The notes: generated from the letters alone by a model not told the origin. Shown: positions 22,291-34,050, counted from the stretch's first letter. The stretch is 64,000 nucleotides of DNA from Zingiber officinale (GCF_018446385.1 NC_055990.1:26311891-26375890), one strand, 5' to 3'. A program made the numbers and translations.

Positions 22291-25000
22291 TGCATGATTT
22301 ACATGACAACTTTAGCGTAATACTACTTTTGATCTAGATAGTAACTTGGAAGATCCTTTCACTAAGACTCTTAAGGTTGAGTAATACTACTTTTGATCTA
22401 GATATTAATTAAGTTAGTTTTGATCCAAAAGTAGTACCACTCAACCTTATCGTCATGTCAGACTAAGTCCACCTGCGTAGTTGCTGCACATCAAAAGCTC
22501 TTGCCTTAAGAGCCTTAGTGAAAGGATCTTCCAAGTTATCATCTGATGTAATCTAGGCGACAACTTTTCCTCGTTATACGATGTCTCCTATTGGCTGGTA
22601 CTTGCGCTCTATATGTTTACTTGCCTTATGGGCTCGTGGTTCCTTCGAGTTTGCTATTGCACCACTTATTATCACAAGACACTGTAATAATTTTTGGACA
22701 AACCAGGAATCACATCTAAGTCCATCATGAAGTTTCTGAGCCATACAACTTCTATGGCTACCTCAAAGGTTGCCACATACTCAGCTTCCATGGTGGAGTC
22801 CCAAAAACATCTATGCTTAACACTCCTCCATTGTTATGACTTTACCTCCTAAAGTAAACATAAAACCCCGAGGTCGACTTACTATTGTCCCTATCTGATT
22901 GGAAGTCAAAATCCGTGTAACCCACAGGAAGCAAATTATCTGCTTAGTAAACCAGCATATAATCTCTAGTCCTTCTTAGGTACTTCAATATATGCTTTAC
23001 AACAGTCCAATGTTTTTGTCCAGGGATACTTTGATATCTGCTAACTATGCTCACGGCAAAACAGATATCCGGTCTCGTGCATAACATAGCATACATTAGA
23101 CTTCCTACAACTGAAGCATAAGGAACTGCCTTCATCTCTTCTATCTCTTTTGATGTCTTCGAAGACATTTCTTTAGATAAAGATACTCCATGCCTAAAAT
23201 GTAGAAAACCTTTCTGGGAGTCTTGCATGCTAAAACGAGCAAAGATTGTATCGATATATGAAGCTTGGGACAAACACAATATCCTTTTCTTACGATCCCT
23301 TATTACTTTGATCCTAAGAATATGTGCGCATTCTCCTAAGTCCTTCATATCGAATTACTTGGATAACCATACTCTTACTTCTGACAACACTTTGATATTG
23401 TTTCCAATTAACAAAATGTCATCTATGTATAGTACAAGAAATACCACCACGTTTCCATCACACTTCTTGTATACACAAGACTCATCCGGACACTGAATAA
23501 ATCCATACGACTGGATTACTTCATTAAATCGGATGTTCCAAGATCTTGAAGCTTGCTTCAGTCCATAAATAGACCGATTTAGTTTACACACTAGATGTTC
23601 TTTGCCTTTTTCAATGAACCCCTTTGGTTGCTTTATATGGATGTTTTCTTCAAGACTTCCGTTAAGGAAAGTTGTCATGACATCAATTTGTCAAACCTCA
23701 TAATCCATATGAGCAACAATAGATAAGAGTATTCGGATGGACTTAAGCATAGCTACTGACGAAAAGGTTTCTTCATAATTGATTCCCTCTTTCTGAGTAT
23801 ACCCCTTTGCAACAAGCCTTGCTTTGAAGGTTTCCACCTTCCCATCTATCCCTCTTTTCCTTTTGTAGATCCACTTACATCTAACGGCTTTTACATCATT
23901 TGGTGGTTCTACAAGCTCCCATACCTTATCAAATAAATGCCCTCACTAAATTAAAGCTTGCAAAAAGTCTCAAGTTATGCACATGCTCACGAAACATCTT
24001 GGGAGGCAAGACTTTTGTCATTGGGTCTGCCACCATAGCACTAGTACTAATGTGCTCAATGGATATTAACTCGTTTTGGATCCTTTCCTTTACAACAAGG
24101 TACTTAATGTCAATATGCTTGGAAGCACTACTTGACTTGTTGTTCTTAGAAAAGAATACGAGAACGTGGTTGTTGCAGAATATTTTCAGTGGTCTGGACA
24201 TAAAATTCACCACTTGAAGCCCCATGATAAAATTTTTAATCCATATAGCATGTCACAATGCTTCATAACAGGCTACAAATTCCGCTTACATGGTAGAAGA
24301 AAGTGTAATAGTCTGTTTTGTACTTTTCCATGAAATAGGTGCTCCAGATAACATAAAAACATATCCATATGTAGATTTTCTAGTATTGAGGCATCCTGTG
24401 TAGTCAGAATCAGAATATCCAATGACCTCGAGAAAATCTGATCTCCTGTAAATGAACATGAAATCTTTTGTACCTTGTAATTATCGCATAACTTTCTTGT
24501 AATTCTTCCAATGATCCACATACTGATCAGTTCGCTCATTTTCCATTTCTTCTTCTGAGTATTATAGTTGATCTTGAAAGGACCAAACTGAGAAGGAAGA
24601 GATGTCATAATGAAATGAACAAGAAAGTCCTCAAAGATCTCCATGTCCATGGCCTTAAGCTGAGCAACCATATCATTCATTCTTAGGATTTGCCCACGAA
24701 CACCACCAAGGTCGTTGTACTTAGAAGTTACCATTTTGATGATCAGTGTGGTAGCAAGTGCTTTAGAGAAGCTCTGAAACTGCTCCTCAATGGAATCAAG
24801 GAAGTCCTTAGCATTTCAGAATCAAGCACGCCTCCTCGAATATCTGACGATATGGAACCTTTCATTATCATAAGTGACAAACGGTTGGACCTTCCCTTGT
24901 TTTCATAAGCAGATTCTTCATCTTGAGTGCTAGTGTTTGAAAGTGGGGTAGGTTTATCAACCCGTAAGGCATAATCAAGGTCCATAACGCCCAGAACGAG
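22290..25000 (-). pseudogene. Rearranged Ty1/copia remnant
   Basis: Reading on the minus strand, gag (24985-24400, MDLDYALR start) runs straight into the RNase H C-terminus (about 24300-23929, with KHIDIKYLVVKERI). After that an RT block starts (23900-22944: FLNGS near 23665, YIDD at 23418-23429, GSLMYA), followed by a second RNase H tail (to about 22300). Protease and integrase are absent, and the RNase H end appears twice. This implies recombination between two copies or a nested insertion with later deletion. It is the same gag family as 58.5 kb. Stops occur throughout. Confidence 0.8.
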
Positions 25001-25149
25001 GTGAATCTGTTCGTTTCATTTCTTAAAATTGCTACCCGTCAGAGTTTCAATGGACGCGATTTGGCTCGTAATTGAAGCTGCGTTCACAGAGTTAAATCAT
25101 GCTCATTAACAATAATGAAAAATATAAATCATAATCATAATACATAAGC

Positions 25150-25590
25150 GATTGAAGAAGTACACTTTAATGTAATTATAGAATTGAATTTATATTACCG
25201 TTGGACAGAAAATAAATTTAGACTACAATTAAGCATTACATTAGTGCCAAAAATTATGATGGAGAATAATGGCATACGTTATCTATCGAGAAAATAGCAA
25301 ATGTTACAACCTTCTGTTGGGCTGACTGTAATAAATGCACATAAATTTTCTCCATTAGATTTTTTATTTAATCATAGAACTAAATTCAAATCACCATTAG
25401 GCAGAATTGATTTAGAACTATGATTAAATTGTGCGTTAGTGCTAAAGTATGATAGAAAATTAAACATAAGTTTTCTATCAAGAAATAGCAAAATATTACA
25501 ACCTTCCGTTGGGCCGATTGTAACAGATGCACGATTTTTTTTTATCCATAAAAATTTTAGCATAATTATAGTTGAATTCACCCCACCATT
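25150..25590 (-). repeat. Two imperfect ~190-bp tandem units in a copia leader
   Basis: The phrase TACAACCTTCTGTTGGGCTG at about 25308 recurs with changes at about 25497, with parallel sequence on both sides (TAGCAAA, AATTGAATT, GTGCTAAA). It lies just upstream (minus sense) of the copia gag start, so it is probably part of that element's leader. Confidence 0.6.
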
Positions 25591-26326
25591 AGTCAAAAGA
25601 TAAATTCATACTATAATAAATTTCATTCAATAATTTAAAAAATAGTTTTTGGTTGGGCCAATTATTAATTTTAATATAAGAATGTAACATAAATATGGTT
25701 TTGTTATTCCTATTTATTTAATTGATAAATCTTCCGTTAGGTCGACTTATCATGAAAATAAATAAGAGTTCCACGTTAAATTTAATATATTTATGACATG
25801 CTTTCAATCATGCGTATCATAATTATATACATGAAAATAATAATTATGATTCAAAATTAATTAAGGATATTAAACACGTTAATACATTAAATAACGAGAT
25901 GACGAAGTTAACAATTAAATCATCAATCAAGCATAAATTCATGTAATCATATAAAGATATTTTCTAATATAATTATGGTAAATAATTTATTGAAAGCACA
26001 TTAATCACATAAGATATTTATCTTAATAAATAATATGACAATTAATATGGCAACTAATATAGCAACTATTAATGACATACTATAACAACATTGATAATTA
26101 TGACAATTATCTTGATAGTATGAAGTAAGTTATCTATAGAAATAACTTATGCAACATTGATTTATATTTAGCAATTAATTTTGTCATTAATTGCCATCAA
26201 AATATTTTTGGAGACGTAATTAAGTTATCATTCAAAACAAACACCCCTTTTAACAAAATAAAATTATTGCACACAAATACAATTAATACATGTCCGTCGT
26301 TTCAAGACTAAAATAAGCATAAATAA

Positions 26327-26333
<7 letters not shown>
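25591..26333. other. AT-rich spacer
   Basis: Very AT-rich, with ATTAAT/TAATTA words; perhaps the rest of the copia leader or LTR. No border motifs or genes recognised. Confidence 0.4.

Positions 26334-26359
<26 letters not shown>
26334..26359. repeat. (AT)n microsatellite
   Basis: About 13 AT units just before the leader of the FAR1-like element. Confidence 0.95.
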
Positions 26360-26361
<2 letters not shown>

Positions 26362-26394
26362 AGAGCTCTCCTATATAAGTAATCACGTTTTTGC

Positions 26395-26975
26395 TTTCTC
26401 TTCCCCCTCGGTCCGCCGAACCTTGCCGCCACGATCTCTCTCCGTCGAAGCTTGCCGCCTCCCTCTATCGCCCCCGAACCTGGCCTCCGTGATCTCTCGC
26501 CGCCGAAGCTTGTCGCCTCCCTCTATCACCGCCGAACCTTGCCGCCTCCCTCTATCGCCGCCGAAGCAAACCTCTCTCGTCGGTGGTCTAGGGTTTTTTG
26601 CTAGCTTCGCTTCCCTCTCTCGGCGGCGGCGCATTCCTCCCTCTCCTCCGAAGCAATCGAGGTGTCGGGATCTAGGGTTTTTGTACTTCTTTTCCCTCTC
26701 TCGTCGGCGGCGCATTCCTCCATCTCCCCCGAAAGAAACGAGGTTTTTTCATCATCTTTGATGGCTATTCCATTCCATTTACTTCTTAAGAACAGATCAT
26801 TTCATTCTTCACATCATAATTATTGTTTTAGTAATATATTTTGTGTATTTCTATCTGATGGTCGGCATGAAATAGTCTCCACAATTATTTCAAAAAATTT
26901 GTGTACATTTACTTGGTTGACTACTCTTTAGTGGATGTTGACCATTAACAAAATTAGCAAATAGAATAGAAGTTA
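26395..26975 (+). repeat. GC-rich leader and intron of the FAR1-like element, copied inverted at 36.4 kb
   Basis: Two or three imperfect ~85-bp units (GGCGGCGCATTCCTCC, CTCCGAAGCAA, TCTAGGGTTTTT), then an AT-rich segment (TTTGTGTACATTTACT, GACCATTAACAAAATTA). The same two parts occur in inverted orientation at about 36360-36722. The Arg/Pro-rich ORFs on both strands are by-products of the repeat. Confidence 0.75.
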
Positions 26976-27063
26976 AAGCTGTTGAAAATTCTAGGTACTC
27001 TAAGTGTATATTTCCTACTAGACATTAAGAAATAAGATGTAGTATTTATTTTTTATTTATATA

Positions 27064-27400
27064 TTGTCTAATATAATGCGAGAACGCACAGAAATGGAAG
27101 AAAATAGAGTTGATGATCAAGAATTTATTCCCCAAGTTGTAGAAGCTCGAAAGCCAAAAATTAGAATGGAATTCCCGTCACTAGAGGATGTATATTCGTT
27201 CTATAACCAATATGCTCGAGAAGCCGGATTTAGTTCAAGGAATAACATGAGTAAGAAAAACTCGAGGAGTAATCTGTCCTAATTAAAATCATCAAAGGAG
27301 AAATCAATCTTAAATTCCAGGCTTTGTCATGGGTGCGGACATCGAGGAGTACACATGACAAGTGTAACTGTCCCAATTTACGGGAAGGGTATGTGTCGAA
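27064..27400 (+). pseudogene. Internally deleted FAR1/FHY3-like (MULE-derived) gene
   Basis: The frame from 27064 (or Met 27076) carries the start of a FAR1 DNA-binding domain: IRMEFPSLEDVYSFYNQYAR and EAGFS. It stops at 27282. Forty bases on, a different frame gives CHGCG and then, after a frame change, HDKCNCPNLREG, matching the C-terminal zinc-binding end of FAR1-related proteins. Everything between, including the whole transposase core, is missing. FAR1/FHY3 proteins are domesticated Mutator-like transposases. This copy is a deletion derivative with no likely function. Confidence 0.7.
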
Positions 27401-27745
27401 TAATTTTATATTTTTATTATATTTTGTATATGACAATGTGTCAATTATCAGATCAATTGTAGATAATAATCATATCAATATTGATGATACATATGAACCT
27501 GATTTGGGATCTATAGCTGGTATTATCAAAATTTTAATTTGTTAAATTATAGTGGTTTATTGTTTATTAAGAAAATGAATTTAATAAATTATCTTTATTG
27601 TTGCAGGTTCTAACAACATGCGCTAGGATGTACTAATTATCTATGGTTGGTATTCATCTATTTAATTTCTAATAAACTGCTATAATTCTCTAGCTCTTAC
27701 TGCCCCTCGAAGTAATGAAGTAACACCACGTTATAGTATATCTTC

Positions 27746-27762
27746 TATGGTCATACTGATAG
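27746..27762. repeat. SINE target-site duplication, left
   Basis: TATGGTCATACTGATAG, repeated without mismatch at 27961-27977. Confidence 0.95.
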
Positions 27763-27960
27763 TCCTCAGGGCGTAGCACAGATGGGGAGTGCATGGTTCT
27801 GTGGCTGAAAGGTCCAAGGGTCGATCCCCGGGGTGTCACTGCCTGGGGTTAACGTCTCCGCTATGCGCTTTCCACCTGTGTACCTATATTTACCTCCCTC
27901 CATATTCGTGGGACCAGCTCTAGGGGGGCCGCTGATGTGGCGGTTCCACATTTTTTTTTA
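27763..27960 (+). mobile_element. tRNA-derived SINE
   Basis: 198 bp between perfect 17-bp direct repeats. The 5' part has a pol III A-box-like TAGCACAGATGGG and a B-box-like GGGTCGATCC, in the spacing of a tRNA gene. The 3' end is a T-run plus A. The length, split promoter and long duplication fit a plant SINE inserted by LINE machinery. The unmutated duplication points to a recent event. The family name is unknown to me. Confidence 0.9.
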
Positions 27961-27977
27961 TATGGTCATACTGATAG

Positions 27978-28536
27978 AATCCACTACTGTTTCTGTCCGC
28001 TTGGCTAACCTGTCACGTACCAATCTGTCTGACTGTATTCTTATATTACTTATTAAGTAGAAGTCGCAGGATAATTCATAAAGATACTACAAAGTGCTTT
28101 AAGTGTTCACAACTCAAACTTAAGGATCCATTGGTGTTTGTAATTCTCAATTCTGTTTTTTTTGTTTGTAAATAAGTGTCGCGGTAAGATCATTCTCTCT
28201 GTTATAACCTTAGGCCAGATTTACTGATGCATTATAGCGTGAATTGGCTGGAATAACTATACCTGCTGAGCGAATTTATGGTCTCAGGACTGGGTGTGCA
28301 CATAATCTATGCAACATGTTGATGAGATTATTTTCTATTTTTTTCAACTTTGTTCCTACTGTAAATTATTTTTGTAATTTCATTGACTAGATGATCTGAT
28401 TCAAGTTTTTATTCTTTTTTTTTCCAGCTTGTGTCGATCTTCTCACCTTTGGCCTGAAAGTTCTATTGAGGTGCCAGCTGAAGAACAAAAGAAGACAAAC
28501 ACATGAGTTCCATTAAGGTGTCTGCATCAAACTAGG
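27978..28536. other. Spacer between SINE and inverted-LTR composite
   Basis: AT-rich, possibly more of the decayed FAR1-like element. No domain recognised. It ends in CTAGG, the putative left target duplication of the next element. Confidence 0.4.
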
Positions 28537-29470
28537 TGATCCTGTCCGAAAGCTGAATCAACGAACGCTGGGCACGTGGCGCTCTTCGGGTCGCTGACGT
28601 AGATCGTCGGCTGATCGTACGAACCTCCGACGGACCTGCACAGAAGTCGGGCCGGGAAGGGGTTCCCGGCGACGACCCTCCGACGCCCAAGTCAGGTAAG
28701 CAAACAACGAAGAAGTGGCTCCCAATGTCAAAGAACGCGTACCTCCGGCGAAGGGTAAGGACCCTTTATATAGAGCTGTGAAGAGGCTCGGGCACACATA
28801 CCGAGGTGCATACGTGTCCTTTGTCCATACCTCGGTATGGGCTTGTCAGAAGAGCTTACCTGACATCATACTGCTACAGTCCAAGCACATCTATGATGGG
28901 ACAGCGGGATCCTCTGTTATAAGATCTTGCGTATGACCTGGTCGTTGAACATACCCGCTGTCAGGAGATGTTCCCCCGATGTTTCCTTTGTCCTTGTCTC
29001 TTCTGTTCCCGCGCCGAGCGGCCAGCCGCTCGGCAGGCATAGGTCCGACCGGGCGTAGGTATCGGTCCGACCGGGTGCTCGGCTGAGAGTGTTCCACAGC
29101 AACGATGCTTTATGCTTCGGCCGAGCGGGATATCCGCTCGGCCAGGTGACCCTTTTCACTATGAGCGTCGGAAACCCGCCCATGGTCGGGTTGTCTTCTG
29201 TCCGGCCCGGGAAGCTCCTGGCCGAATGTCAGGTCGGCTCGACATCCTTCCGTTCGGCCCTGCATCCTTCCGTTCGGCCCGGCATGCTTCCGTTCAACCC
29301 GGCATCCTTCCGTTCGGCCCGGCATGCTTCCGTTCAGCCCGGTATCCTTCGTTCGGCAGGGCATCCTTCCGTTCGGCCTGGCATCCTTCGTTCGGCGCGA
29401 ACTTGGGGTTGACCTCCACGTGTCTTTGACCCTCCGCCCATGAGGGTCCCCCATCCTTACCACCGGATCA
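28537..29470 (-). repeat. Left LTR of the composite (minus orientation)
   Basis: 934 bp. It reads TGATCC...GGATCA and is homologous to the right LTR when reverse-complemented: the U5 end CAACG...GGACAGGATCA, and the TATATAA box at 28766-28772 on the minus strand. Its U3 carries a 20-bp minisatellite absent from the right LTR. Confidence 0.85.
29241..29399. repeat. 20-bp minisatellite in U3
   Basis: Eight units of 19-20 bp, consensus GGCATCCTTCCGTTCGGCCC. Confidence 0.95.
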
Positions 29471-29700
29471 CATGCCTCCCCTTTAAGTCTAGTCGAAGGA
29501 GGCGCATAGTCCGACTGACTGGACGCCCGTAGTGCCGAGCGGCGCATCCAAGAAACCATCCTCCGCTTCTCCTCGTTAATCGCCTCTCATCCCACCTCTC
29601 TTGCGTTTTGCAAGGGATTTCTCACGAAGTATTTTGTATAGCTAGTCCGCTCGGCTGAATATGTCCTACTTTGACAAAAGAAGTTGTTCGCTTGATGTTG
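29471..29700 (-). other. 3' terminal fragment of a minus-oriented Tat element
   Basis: On the minus strand this ends in a purine tract (AAAGGGGAGGCATG) against the left LTR and shares the CCTCCTTCGACTAGACTT block with the right side and with 12495-12515. The switch to plus-oriented sequence lies somewhere between about 29590 and 29800. Confidence 0.6.
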
Positions 29701-29908
29701 ATGTACCTTTGGGTACTGAGCCGAGCGGAACGTAGAGGCGGTCGAACGATATTGACGGTGAATACCCTCGGGTACTTGCTCACAAGTCCTATTGATTGCC
29801 TCCGTCCGCTCGGAGGGTTTACAAAAAACAACGGAAACTTGAAAGAAATTTTACAAACCCTTCATTCACTATCACCAAAATCAAAGAGAGAATCGGGAAT
29901 GGAGCCCA

Positions 29909-31989
29909 TCATGATCGCCAGATCTTCGGGGGGGTTGGGGGGGGAGTTATGGACAGCTTGTCGCTGAACTTTTCGCCAAATTCATCCGAGCGGACGAATG
30001 CTTTGCGCGCTTCCGCCAACCGACCGGGCTCCCCATCTTGATATTCTTTAAGAGTGGCTCCGGAAGCGTCAAGGGCCGTCTGGAGATCTTGCAAAGCCCC
30101 TTCCGCTTTAACCTGGTTGGCCGAGCGGCCCTCCCGTTCAGTCTTGAGCAAGGCGTCTAATTCCTTCACTCGCTGCTCTAGCCCCCGGTTCTCTACCTTC
30201 ATCATATCCATATCGTCGATGGCTTGGCGCTTCCGGGTGGTTGCGGTCTTTATCTCCTTGTCCCGCTGCTTGACCAAAGCCTCAAGTTGAGCCACTTCGC
30301 TCGACAAGCCGGAAGACTTACCCCGTTCGGCTTCCAGCAACTTTTTTGCCTTCTCCAGAGCGGCCGTTGACTGTCTGTTATCTCCCGCGGCTTTGAGCTT
30401 TTTCAGCTCGTCCTCCAGTTCGGCCAGGCGATTGCTGATTGCAATCTACTCCACCCAATTCTGCAAACGGATAGGAGCAAGTTAGAAACTAAATCCAAAT
30501 AATTAACATGGCAAAGAACATACCCCGGTCGCCTGTTGTAGATTGCTGTCGCCTAGCTGACCGGGAGTCATCATTGCAATCCGGAGCCGAGCATCCTCCC
30601 AGGCTTTGGCCAGAGGACCTGTGAGGGTGATTTGCTGCTCGGGGACCACTGGCCGATCAGCAGCCGCCATATATTCCTCCGACGGAAGGCGCAGGACAGT
30701 TTTTATTAATCTCGGGCCGCTCGGATCACCCTGGGGCGCATCTGCTTTACCGGACGACTCACCACTTGAGGAAGGAAGGTCGCCCAATCACCTAAGGCGA
30801 CGCATGGTTCGCGGAGGACTGGCGGGCGGCACCTCAGAGGTAGCCCTTGGAGAGCCGCGCGGTGTGGGGGTGCTCTCTATAGAGACCGTCCTGGACAGCA
30901 CTGGAGCTTCATCGCCCCGCTCGGATTACGGTTTATAAGATGGAGTTGGTTGAGAGGCTGGTTCTGGCCGTCTGCGCTTCCAAGTTGCCAGGGGGCTTCG
31001 TCAGCCGAACGTCCCTCTACCCCGACTTGAGTAGAAGGCTCTATATCGCCCGCAGCCTCGTCGAGAGAGACAGAAGCGTCTAAGGCTTCGGGGACAATCC
31101 CCTCACCCTCTCTGCTGGCCGGACTAGCTGAGTCCAAGCTCCGCTCAGCGATCTCCCTATTCTTGGCCGCCTCGATCTCAGCAGCTCGTAGTTTCAGCCG
31201 CTCGGTAGCCTTTGCGCGCCACATAACTTCGGTTGCAGAAACAAAGAATAAATCAGTTAGAACAAAAGAAAGAGGAGGATAGGAGAGCTTACTCATGCTG
31301 CAAGGCAGGTCGGCTGGAATAGTGGACAAGCCGAATATATACATCACTCCCGGAAGGAGCAGCTTGTCGATGTGGTAACGCTGGCCGACTAGCCGGTCGG
31401 CTGCATGAAGGTAGGCCGGATCGCCCCTAAACTTGCCGAGCTCCGGTTACGCTGGCATCGCCGTCTGTCACTTGATTCGGAAGGCCGGTGGCTCAGGAAA
31501 GCGCATATAGCAAAAATGCTCCTTCCAGTGTTTGTTGGAGCTCGGCATATTATCAAAAAGGACGAAACCTATCTTAGATTGGAAAACAAAAGTACCCCAC
31601 TCGGCTTGCTTAGGGTAGTAGAAGTAGTGGAACACTTTGGGGTCTACTGTGATGTTGTTTAGTTTAAAGAGGACTACCACCCTGCTCAGCAACCTAATGG
31701 AGTTCGGAACTAGCTGGTCGAGCGGGATGCGAAAGTAGTTACACACTTGTAAGAAGAATCGATGTGGAGGAAAGCGTAGCCCGGCTAAAAATTGATCACG
31801 AAAAAAGAGGACAGTGTCGGGCGGCGGCTCATGGGGCCGATCGGCTGGAGTGGCTAATACTATGTGGTGGTCGGCAGGGAGTTCATAGGTCCGAGCGAGA
31901 CGCAATGCGTCCTCCTCGTCAAACCGACTCTCCATGGTCATGTACCAGAGACCAGGAGCGCCAGCGGTCGGTTGGGAAGTGCTAGTCAT
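29909..31989 (-). pseudogene. Antisense accessory ORF (PF04195-like), second copy
   Basis: Starts at the Met at 31989 (MTSTSQP) and is homologous to the antisense ORF at 11906. The N-terminal domain has GLRFPPHRF, VCNYFRIPLDQLVPNSIRLL and YYPKQ. A frame change near 31470 precedes a segment ending VMYIFGLS at a GTAAGC donor (about 31300); the next exon (TEVMWRAKATERLKLRA) resumes near 31230 after a TTGCAG-like acceptor. An acidic linker (31.2-30.5 kb) leads to a coiled-coil exon (30340-29909, LEAERGKSSGLSSEVAQLEA). It is better preserved at the 3' end than the 11.9-kb copy, so it shows the full architecture: globular domain, disordered linker, coiled coil. Confidence 0.75.
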
Positions 31990-32641
31990 GGTCGAAAGTA
32001 AAAAAGAAATGCGGGACGAAAAGGAAAGGGAAATAAAACAAGGAATGAAGGTGGCAGAATGAAAGAGGCAACCGACAGAAAGAAAAGGGAGGAGAAAGCG
32101 AGGAGAAGAAAGGCTTACGAGCAAAAGGATGGTCGCAAGGGGCCTCGGGGTCGCCGGAGAGTTGAGAAGCGAGGTCGCCGGAGAAGAAAGAGCAGAAGGG
32201 CGTCGGGGATCGATAAAGCAGAAATGCGGCGGAGAGAAGAGGTCGCGAGATTTATAGCGTTAGCCTCGAACGACCTCAGCCGTCCGATTCAGGTCGTGAA
32301 GAACGAGGCGATCATCCAACCACTCATTTTAAACGGCGGCTGTCCCATCGGACGTAACGCCACCACCATACGCTGACCGAAGCTAGATCGCCACGTGTCA
32401 GCAGGACACGGGTCGCATTTAATGAGCGCCCCTTACCGCGCGCAGCGCACGTGATTGGCAGTAGGGGAGAGGATTCGGCATGAATTCCAAGGGAATACAA
32501 GGCACGGGCAGGACACCGCCGAACGGATGTGCATCCCTAAGCCTGGCCGAGCGGACTAATGCAGTGACCGTTACTCAGTTTGATCGGCAGTCCAGTCAGT
32601 CGGACTTCGCCTCCTTCGACTAGACTTGAGGGGGAGGCAAG

Positions 32642-33506
32642 TGATCCGGCGGTTAGAATAGGGGACCCCCATTTTGAGGGGTCAACGCCACGTGGAAGTC
32701 AAAGGACCAGGTGGCTGACCGGAGAAGGGCGAACCGGTCGGCCGACCGGAGAAGGATGGGCCGACCTCCCGACCGGTCGACCGGTGAATAACCGATGGCA
32801 AAAGGCGCCCCGACAGGGGTCGGGGTTCCGGCGCTCGATTGAACAGTAACGAAGGGCCGAGCGGAAGTCATGCTCGACCGTAGACATAAAGTAACATACT
32901 GCTAGCAGTCCCCACCTAGCACCTTACCGAGGATCTCCCCAGCATACCGATGCATATGGAGGGCCGGACGTGATGTGAGTGCCTGCTGGCCGGACGGGAG
33001 ATGAGTGCCGACCGACCGGATGGGAGATGAGGGCCGGACGCCCCGACATGGAGTAGGGAGAGAATGACAAGGAACATCTTATGACAGCTGTCAAGTCCTA
33101 TGACTAGGTCATACTCCAAATCTGGCGGCAAGGTGTTCTGCTGTCCCATTGAAGACGTGCCTGGAGTGTAGCAGTATGGTGTCAGGTAAGCTTTCTGACA
33201 AACACATACCGAGGTATGGGCTAAGGACACGTATTTGCCTCGGTAGGTGTGCGTGAGCTCTTTCACCGCTCTATATAAGGAGCCTTATACTTCGCTGGAG
33301 GTACGTGTTCTATAATTTGGACAACCACTTCTTCACTGTTAGCTTGCCTGACTTGAGCGTCGGAGGGTCGCCACCGGGAACCCCTTCCCGGCCCGACTTC
33401 TGTGCAGGTCCTTCGGAGGTTCGTACGATCAGCCGACGATCTACGTCAGCGACCCGGAGAGCGCCACGTGCCCAGCGTCCGTTGATTCAGCTTTCGGACA
33501 GGATCA
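32642..33506 (+). repeat. Right LTR of the composite (plus orientation)
   Basis: 865 bp, TGATCCGGCGG to GGATCA, preceded by the purine tract GAGGGGGAGGCAAG. TATATAA at 33273-33279. It shares the U5 end with the left LTR but is diverged in U3. Confidence 0.85.
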
Positions 33507-34050
33507 CTGGGGGTGGCCTTCAACCATATAAGGACCATTTTAGTTGTTGCTTTTGCTAATAATTTTGACAATGTAAACTAAAACGATTGACCAAATGCAT
33601 ATATTTGCTAGCTACATGTTTTACTTGCTCAAGTCAAGTGTGATGATGGTGAAGCTTGTGGTGGTTCCACATTGTCTTGTTTCACTTTTTCTTATCTTAA
33701 TACTTGTTAATTGTCACTCCCAATATATTAGTGATTCAATTGTTGGTCTATCTTAAAGTTTGATGAACTGATTCGATGTGATTCAATTGCTCAATTTTGA
33801 TGATTACGTACTCATATTCTGGGGACCTTCACCAATTTCTCGTAACAATTCGGATATTCTAATTTTGTTAAGTCATTATCTAATTTCTTTCTTAATATCA
33901 TCCGGAACACTAATACAAGGTGCAATCTCTTTATGAGTTTGAGTTAAATGTCTCTCCATTCAATATATGATGACAAAATTTGTATCTGGATTGAATTAGC
34001 TAAAACGCCAAAACAAACCCTGATCCTTTGTATGTGCTCAGTTACGCTTC
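33507..34050. other. Spacer, no recognised feature
   Basis: AT-rich; nothing seen beyond the putative CTGGG duplication at its left edge. Confidence 0.4.

Larger units (their letters stand above)
28537..33506. mobile_element. Tat-derived composite with LTRs in inverted orientation
   Basis: The left LTR (28537-29470) is minus-oriented and the right LTR (32642-33506) plus-oriented, so both outer ends are U5 ends (TGATCCTGTCC and its complement). Inside each LTR lies the element's 3' terminal sequence: the PPT and a shared CGCCTCCTTCGACTAGACTT-type block, present at both sides in opposite orientation. The middle (about 29700-32640) is the 3' region of a plus-oriented element with the antisense accessory ORF. 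No gag or pol. Flanks are CTAGG (28532-28536) and CTGGG (33507-33511), 4 of 5 alike, which hints at one integration event. The LTRs are clearly diverged from each other. Confidence 0.75.

Noticed and set aside
27763-27850. tRNA gene
   Set aside because: A- and B-box-like motifs are present, but it does not fold as a tRNA and is bounded by SINE features.
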